Shown: positions 59,101 to 64,000 of the stretch, piece by piece
Numbering within the stretch: the stretch's first letter is position 1
Layout: the number at the start of each line of letters is the position of its first letter
From: Trichostrongylus colubriformis
Taxonomy: Eukaryota > Nematoda > Chromadorea > Rhabditida > Trichostrongylidae
NCBI GenBank assembly: GCA_963978905.1
Contig: OZ022258.1
Coordinates: 54,854,591-54,918,590, forward strand
DNA length: 64,000 nt
Reading direction: 5' to 3'
Translations under genes and position numbers: made by a program
The notes under the pieces: model-generated
Told to the model about the DNA's origin: nothing
What the model saw: the letters and a program-made list of their open reading frames with translations, nothing else
The model's database searches: none

Positions 59101-59587
59101 GATTCGCGGGAGCCATGGTATCGACATTCTATAGGCCTTACATTTGACGAAACAGCTTGAGTTTTTCTGAAGTAATGATAAGGGCGTTGATTGATAATAG
59201 GGTCATTTAAAGTGCTCATCAATCCATTGAATCAGCTTAAGTAATCGATTTTTGTCATTAGGCAATTCGTTTTCCAAATGCTCCTATTGTATTGCAAGCT
59301 ATAGTAATACAGAATGGTGCGATTAAGTTCACAGTGGTCTTACCCTTCTTATCTTTTGGAACCAACTCATTTAATCTCATTCTCAACTATCCTACTCTAT
59401 ATAATTCGCTTAGTATGTCTGTGCGTGTGTGTGTGTCCGTCTGTCTGTCACGAAATTCATATCTCGCGACACGGCAAAGCTGGGACGCTGAATTTTACAA
59501 ATGATATAGGGGGTGGTAAGGGGACCCAGGCGGTGGTGAACTGAAAGTGATAGCAGCTGATACGAGCTGATAAGGAGCCTCAAAAGG

Positions 59588-59960
59588 CGGATGTCACCAA
59601 AGTCGTTTCGCCTTTCGGGTTGGTCCTAGAGCGCTGACACTCATAGGTGTTTTGCGGGATTGGACGGGAACATTAATAGTAGGTGATCCAACTTTGTAAC
59701 GGTTGATAAGATACGATAAGAGCGTGAAATGGCAGATGTCATCAAGTGCGTTTCGTCTTTCGCGTTGACCCCAGAGCGCCGACATTCATAGGTGTTTAGC
59801 AGGGTGGAACAGGAACACTATTGGTGGATGATCCAACTTTGTAACCGTAAGGAGCGTCAGAAGGCAAATGTCACCAAGTTCGATTCGCTTTTCCGACCGG
59901 CAGTGGAATGTCCACATTCACAGGTATCGCGGGGTACGGGAAGTAATGGTGACTTACTGA
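59588..59960. repeat. tandem repeat, three diverged ~130-bp units
   Basis: Each unit runs through GATGTCA(C/T)CAA, a CGTTTCG(C/T)CTTTC-like block, a GCGC(T/C)GACA(C/T)TCATAGGTGTTT-like block and GATCCAACTTTGTAAC. The third unit is truncated and most divergent. Confidence 0.7.
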
Positions 59961-60570
59961 TAGCGGCTTACAGAGGTTGGTAAGAGGAAGTGGATGGGAT
60001 AATATCCGGTACACTGTTTACTACTACTATGCGACCGCTGAAGTAAAAGCGTCAGTGTAACTGGATAATATATTTTGTTTGCGTGTGATATCAGATACCG
60101 ATGTATCGACCGCTAAACTGTCTAATGTTCCAAATAATGGTGCATGTCTTTTGATACTGCGACTTACATGGATTATTAAGATAGGATCGAGATTTGTGGT
60201 AGCAAAGCATGCGAATCATTTTCTAATGCGGAACTAGCAACATAGGGGGTATCGACCGCTCGACTATGTGAAATTCCAAATAGTGGTGCGTTTGAAAAAC
60301 GACAAGCATTGATAGCTGGCAGTAATCATTTCACGCAACTCTGTAATAATCGCAGTACTGAGAAGCGATTGAGAGTGTCTTGTATCTTTAACCGGGCGAC
60401 TTCCACTATTGGTACCATTCTGTTACTGCAGCTTCACTGATGGAATGCTTCTTTTCTACCGTATACGTCTCGTACCATTTTACAAAAGTTAAATGAAAGT
60501 GCTGAGATGTTGCATTTCAATTTTTTCGCTAGGAAGCCATGATAAGAAGCACATTCCCTATCTGGTGGTA

Positions 60571-60625
60571 CAAAAGATTTTGACATAGTAGGTTTACGTT
60601 TAATTGACATAGTAGGTTTACGTTG
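60571..60625. repeat. 25-bp tandem duplication
   Basis: TTGACATAGTAGGTTTACGTT occurs twice in succession (about 60579 and 60604). A simple local duplication. Confidence 0.8.
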
Positions 60626-61291
60626 GGTATCCCAACCAAACGAGATCCGAAGAGCCATGCGTAGTTATTTCCGGAAACAGATATGAACCTGAAATTGATG
60701 TGGCGCAGCATAAGGAAAAGCTTTCAGAGTCTATATAAGTATGTACTTGATGGATGCTGCCCTCATCTCAATTCTGTGAGGTTTTTCAGTCACTGACAAT
60801 AAATTATGGGATTTGTGGAATCTCTCTTGCTCCTCGAGCCCATTATCTTAGCTCTGCCGTTGTGCAACAGTCTGCGCCATGAGCAGTCAGTTGAGGAACC
60901 GTGAAAGTGGAACGACAGCCATGACCTGAGTTGGTGGTTGCCCCACCCCCCAGTGTTTAGGTGCAAACCCATCCTCGAAGAAGATCATTGGCATGAATGG
61001 AGCATTAAATAAGGTTTTTAGCTTAGAACATTTAATTTTTTATTTGCCACAAATCTCTACCAAATTCTGTACTTTTGAAGATCCCCATTAGAATATGTTT
61101 GTCTGAACATGACCAGGGAGTGCTCTCTGATTACTCTGGATTATTTACAGCCTCTCACTTCTGCCATCGAAAATTTTCAAATTTATATTCTTACAGCTAT
61201 TTACTGAGATGACCTTCACTGCTATTTTGCTAGCATTTCATACTTGGCGACAGCCTGACCTTGTTTTGACATTGAAGGAGCAGTGGACATC

Positions 61292-61435
61292 ATGCAGCAT
61301 CTGGAAATTATTGACTACTTCGGTGCGTTGGCTGTGTGGTGTTCGTTTTTCTCGATTATTTTTATTATCTCCAACACGTGCATCCGGATATGTTGTATTC
61401 ACAAGGAGGACGAGCTTACGTCTTTTTCCCTTGAG
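61292..61435 (+). CDS. short single-pass membrane protein, paralogous exon
   Basis: 48 codons (MQHLEIIDYFGALAVWCSFF..., tail CCIHKEDELTSFSLE) to a GTTCGT donor; read-through stays open to a TAG at about 61546. It aligns without gaps to the minus-strand exon at 55197: IDYFG, AVW, SFFSI, FIIS, TCI and the CC pair are shared. Similarity extends three residues upstream of the ATG (VDI versus VDL), so the true start may be an ATG split by the CAG acceptor at 61282. Same predicted layout: short N-terminus, one helix, Cys pair, acidic tail. Confidence 0.52.
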
Positions 61436-61851
61436 GTTCGTCATTTTTCCGTTCTCTGCTATCGTAGCAACTCAAAAGTGGAGCATACTCCTATGGCAAA
61501 TCACACCTTTTCCGCTAACTTGACTTTTAGATCAGTATGTGACTAGTGTACTCGTTTCGTAATCTTTTCTAGTGCCAAACTCTTCTGAAAATGTTCAACC
61601 GGCTTAAACAGCGACAGCCCTCCATAGGGTCATTATATGAGAGGCTTTGCATGCGTACGCTTTCATGGTCCTTGGAATAGGAAAGGCTAGTAAAACTGGT
61701 CATACAAGGAGACTATCCAAAGTCATACCTAGTGACAATCAAATTAGTCTTCGAGGGAGTAAATCCATGTGTAGTTGCCCGCGTTGCACCCTTTTGGCGC
61801 CATAAAACTTTTCTAAGGTGATGCGCAAATAAGCGGTATGGCTATTCGATC

Positions 61852-62371
61852 TTAAAGGAATCGTCCACGGAAAATGAGTTTCTGTGTTACCCATGTATTT
61901 ATGTTGTATTTGCCTAATGTTGGCCTCATGCAAAATTTCACGCGAAAAAATGTGAATCTGGCTGAGATACAGCACCACAAAGTGCGGTCCCAGTGGGCGG
62001 GGCCTCCGTGTAAAAGCCTCGTACCGCGTCCGCCGTGATCGGAGACGCATTGTAGGAACAGAAGGCCGCGGTCATACTCTGCGTGTCTGCGTTGGTTGAC
62101 GCCGGTGCCGGCGTCAACTAACGCAGGCACGCAGAGTATGACCGCGGCCGAAGGTTACGTAAACTGTCCTACTCTCCGTTCCCAACGGCGGCGGAAGACG
62201 GGACGAGGCTTTTACACGGAGGCTCCGCCCACCTGGACCGCACTTTGTGCTGCTGTATCTCAGCCAGATTCACATTTTTTTCGCGTGAAATTTTGCATGA
62301 GGCCAACATTAGGCAAATACAACATAAACATACGGTAACACAAAAACTCATTTTCCGTGGACGATTCCTTC
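61852..62371. repeat. MITE family C copy, interrupted
   Basis: Arms starting TTAAAGGAATCGTCCACGGA match the copy at 30090, including CACGCGAAAAAATGTGAATC. The centre is interrupted by a family B element at 62064-62149. Confidence 0.85.
62064..62149. repeat. MITE family B inserted in a family C element
   Basis: 86-bp palindrome GGCCGCGGTCATACTCTGCG...CGCAGAGTATGACCGCGGCC, flanked by GAA on both sides. Removing it and one GAA restores the sequence seen at the matching place in the 30090 copy (ACAGAAGGTTACGTAAAC-type), so the order of insertion is clear. Confidence 0.85.
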
Positions 62372-64000
62372 AAGAAGAAACAAGCCTCATAAGTGGTTAA
62401 AAGTACAGTAGCTCAAGAGATGCTCACTTCATGGGCATATGCTTACCACCAAATGAATTTTAATGTTATTCGACATTCAGCTGTGTTGCTAAAATGTGTG
62501 GACGTGATTCATGCATATACTACTGGCGCAGCTCTAATCGAGAGGTATTACAGGAGTTACGTCCCAAATACACGTTGCGCGGCCTGTCAGGCTATCGGAA
62601 AAGAAGAGCACTACCTTATATCGCATGTCCAGAATTGCAGCAATTGAAATCCTGTAAGTGCTCCATATACTGGTAAATAAACTCGTATTTCCCAATATTT
62701 TGTGTTATGTCTTTGGTGCCTTTTTAGAGAACGAATTGAAAAATAATTAAGTTTAATAGCTTACAGTGAAAATTAGTGAAAATGATTTTATGATTTTAAG
62801 AAGAATAGCGTCGCAGCAAAACTTTTGAGAATGCATTCTGCCCTTCCACGTCGTTCGTCTTCGAAGCTATAGGTGCTGAAGGCAGGCAATCTGCTGTAAA
62901 TGGAAATTGTGATTGGATTTGTTCTTTTTGAGTTATTTTTTATAATTCATCATCATAGGTTTTATTGAAGAAGTTACATATTCTGCGATCATAAACAAAG
63001 TCTTTAAGCCACCATGTATAACAATGGAGCAACACGAATTGCCTCACGATGACATACTCGTAGGAATAGGGCAGTATTATAGGGTAATATCAAGGTCACA
63101 CATAGGCAGACCTTATGTGGGCAGGGTCAAGCGTGACGCCGAGAAAAATTTTCAAAAAGTATTACCCCTCCCCCAAATCCCTCACATACGATCCCTCCCC
63201 CCTTCTTCAGGGCCCGCAATATCTGTGGTTTCTATCCAGCCAATGCGAGCAAATGCATCAAGGAAATTAAGAGTCTGTGCTAAAAAAACACTGAGGCCAA
63301 ACTCCTGATAAAATAAGATAAATAAGAACCTAGCAAAACTCATCACTTAGACTCGAAACGAGAGCGTTTAGGAGAAACGACAACCTAACAAAATTCAAGG
63401 CTTATATTTCGAAACGAAAGCGTTGCGGATCATGGGTAATGTACCCTGTAAGTTATAGGGTGATGGACAAAGAGTCGCATTCCTTTCTCGATTTTCACCA
63501 CAGTTGCTTCCACACTTAATTGGACTTTGACTGTTTGTTTTCGTCCTTTTTCGTGTTTTCGTCCTTTTTCGTAATCCTGGCCGAGTTCCAAAGGGTAATT
63601 ATGAAAGTCGGGGTGTCTTAACTATGAAAGTGAGGAAAAACGGAATGAACCGGTCAACACAACGGAGGCCCTCTGTCGAAGGACTGCACTCATTTGTAAG
63701 AGAGGACGCATGTCATAACAACGAATGTATTTATGTACAATCTAAAACAGATCATCTACGAATGAGAGAAATCAAATTTCTCGCTGGAACGACGCGACTT
63801 TACCATCTTTTTTGTGCTTCGCGTATCTTGATAGGGAAAAAGGATCATCCTCAGAGACAGCTTCAGGGTTAATGTGGTTATCGCGATATCTCGAAAGAAG
63901 TCACTCTTATGGAAACTAGGGCCCCCAATAAGGCTATTCATGCCAAAATCCCCGTCGAAAAGCGCGCTTACGATCTGTGGAGTAGGCGTAATGGTTAATA
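62372..64000. other. right-edge stretch without a recognised gene
   Basis: Short frames only (62393-62647, 63024-63308), without splice partners or family features. A CGTCCTTTTTCGT direct repeat lies at about 63541-63572, and 63850-63984 resembles 33938-34060. Confidence 0.4.

Larger units (their letters stand above)
55198..61291. other. 6-kb stretch between the two membrane-protein paralogues
   Basis: Contains the fold-back at 55860, the repeat at 59400-59620 and a tandem repeat at 59588-59960. No gene was recognised between 56.2 and 59.4 kb. It presumably holds the promoters of both flanking genes, which point toward each other's outside. Confidence 0.45.

Noticed and set aside
62393..62647. 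84-codon plus-strand frame after the family C MITE
   Set aside because: No start context, no splice sites in phase and no recognisable motif; a second frame of similar length overlaps it.

Overview
The window looks like genomic DNA from a nematode, most likely a clade V strongylid such as a hookworm relative. This is inferred from three things. Protein-coding genes are split into many small exons with GT-AG introns and TTTCAG-type acceptors. Neighbouring same-strand genes are spaced like an operon, one with an acceptor a few bases before its ATG. The space between genes is filled with short palindromic DNA transposons. There are no bacterial operons, ribosome binding sites or CRISPR arrays. 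All exon models were built by eye from reading frame, splice consensus and family similarity; no search was run.

Left block (1-11.9 kb, minus strand). Three genes run in series. A 126-aa RAB5IF/OPTI homologue (4 exons, complete) is followed by a 464-aa beta-1,3-glucosyltransferase of the B3GLCT type (14 exons, complete, KTEL C-terminus). A protein with three THAP zinc fingers comes next (at least 19 exons, 3' end unresolved). The gap between the second and third genes is about 180 bp and ends in a strong acceptor 5 bp before the ATG, as expected of an operon.

Repeat-rich centre (11.9-29 kb). I see no intact gene. It holds several MITE families, a deleted mariner element with perfect 30-bp ends, and isolated minus-strand exons near 18.9-20.2 kb, two of which resemble a nuclear-receptor DNA-binding domain.

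Middle block (29-42.6 kb). A plus-strand calmodulin-like gene (210 aa, 6 exons, four EF-hands of which two are degenerate) has two introns above 5 kb. Inside the second, on the opposite strand, sits a complete five-exon gene for a small membrane-anchored, lysine-rich protein with possible duplicated alternative 3' exons. A weaker two-exon minus-strand candidate lies in the first intron.

Right block (42.6-64 kb). A plus-strand two-domain FKBP prolyl isomerase (259 aa, 8 exons, signal peptide, KTEL C-terminus) is complete. Further right are two paralogous exons for a short single-pass membrane protein, in opposite orientation about 6 kb apart, surrounded by repeats including a MITE inserted into another MITE.

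Common theme: B3GLCT, the FKBP and RAB5IF/OPTI all point to the endoplasmic reticulum (glycosylation, folding, membrane insertion). The first two carry the same KTEL retrieval-type tail although they are unrelated families.
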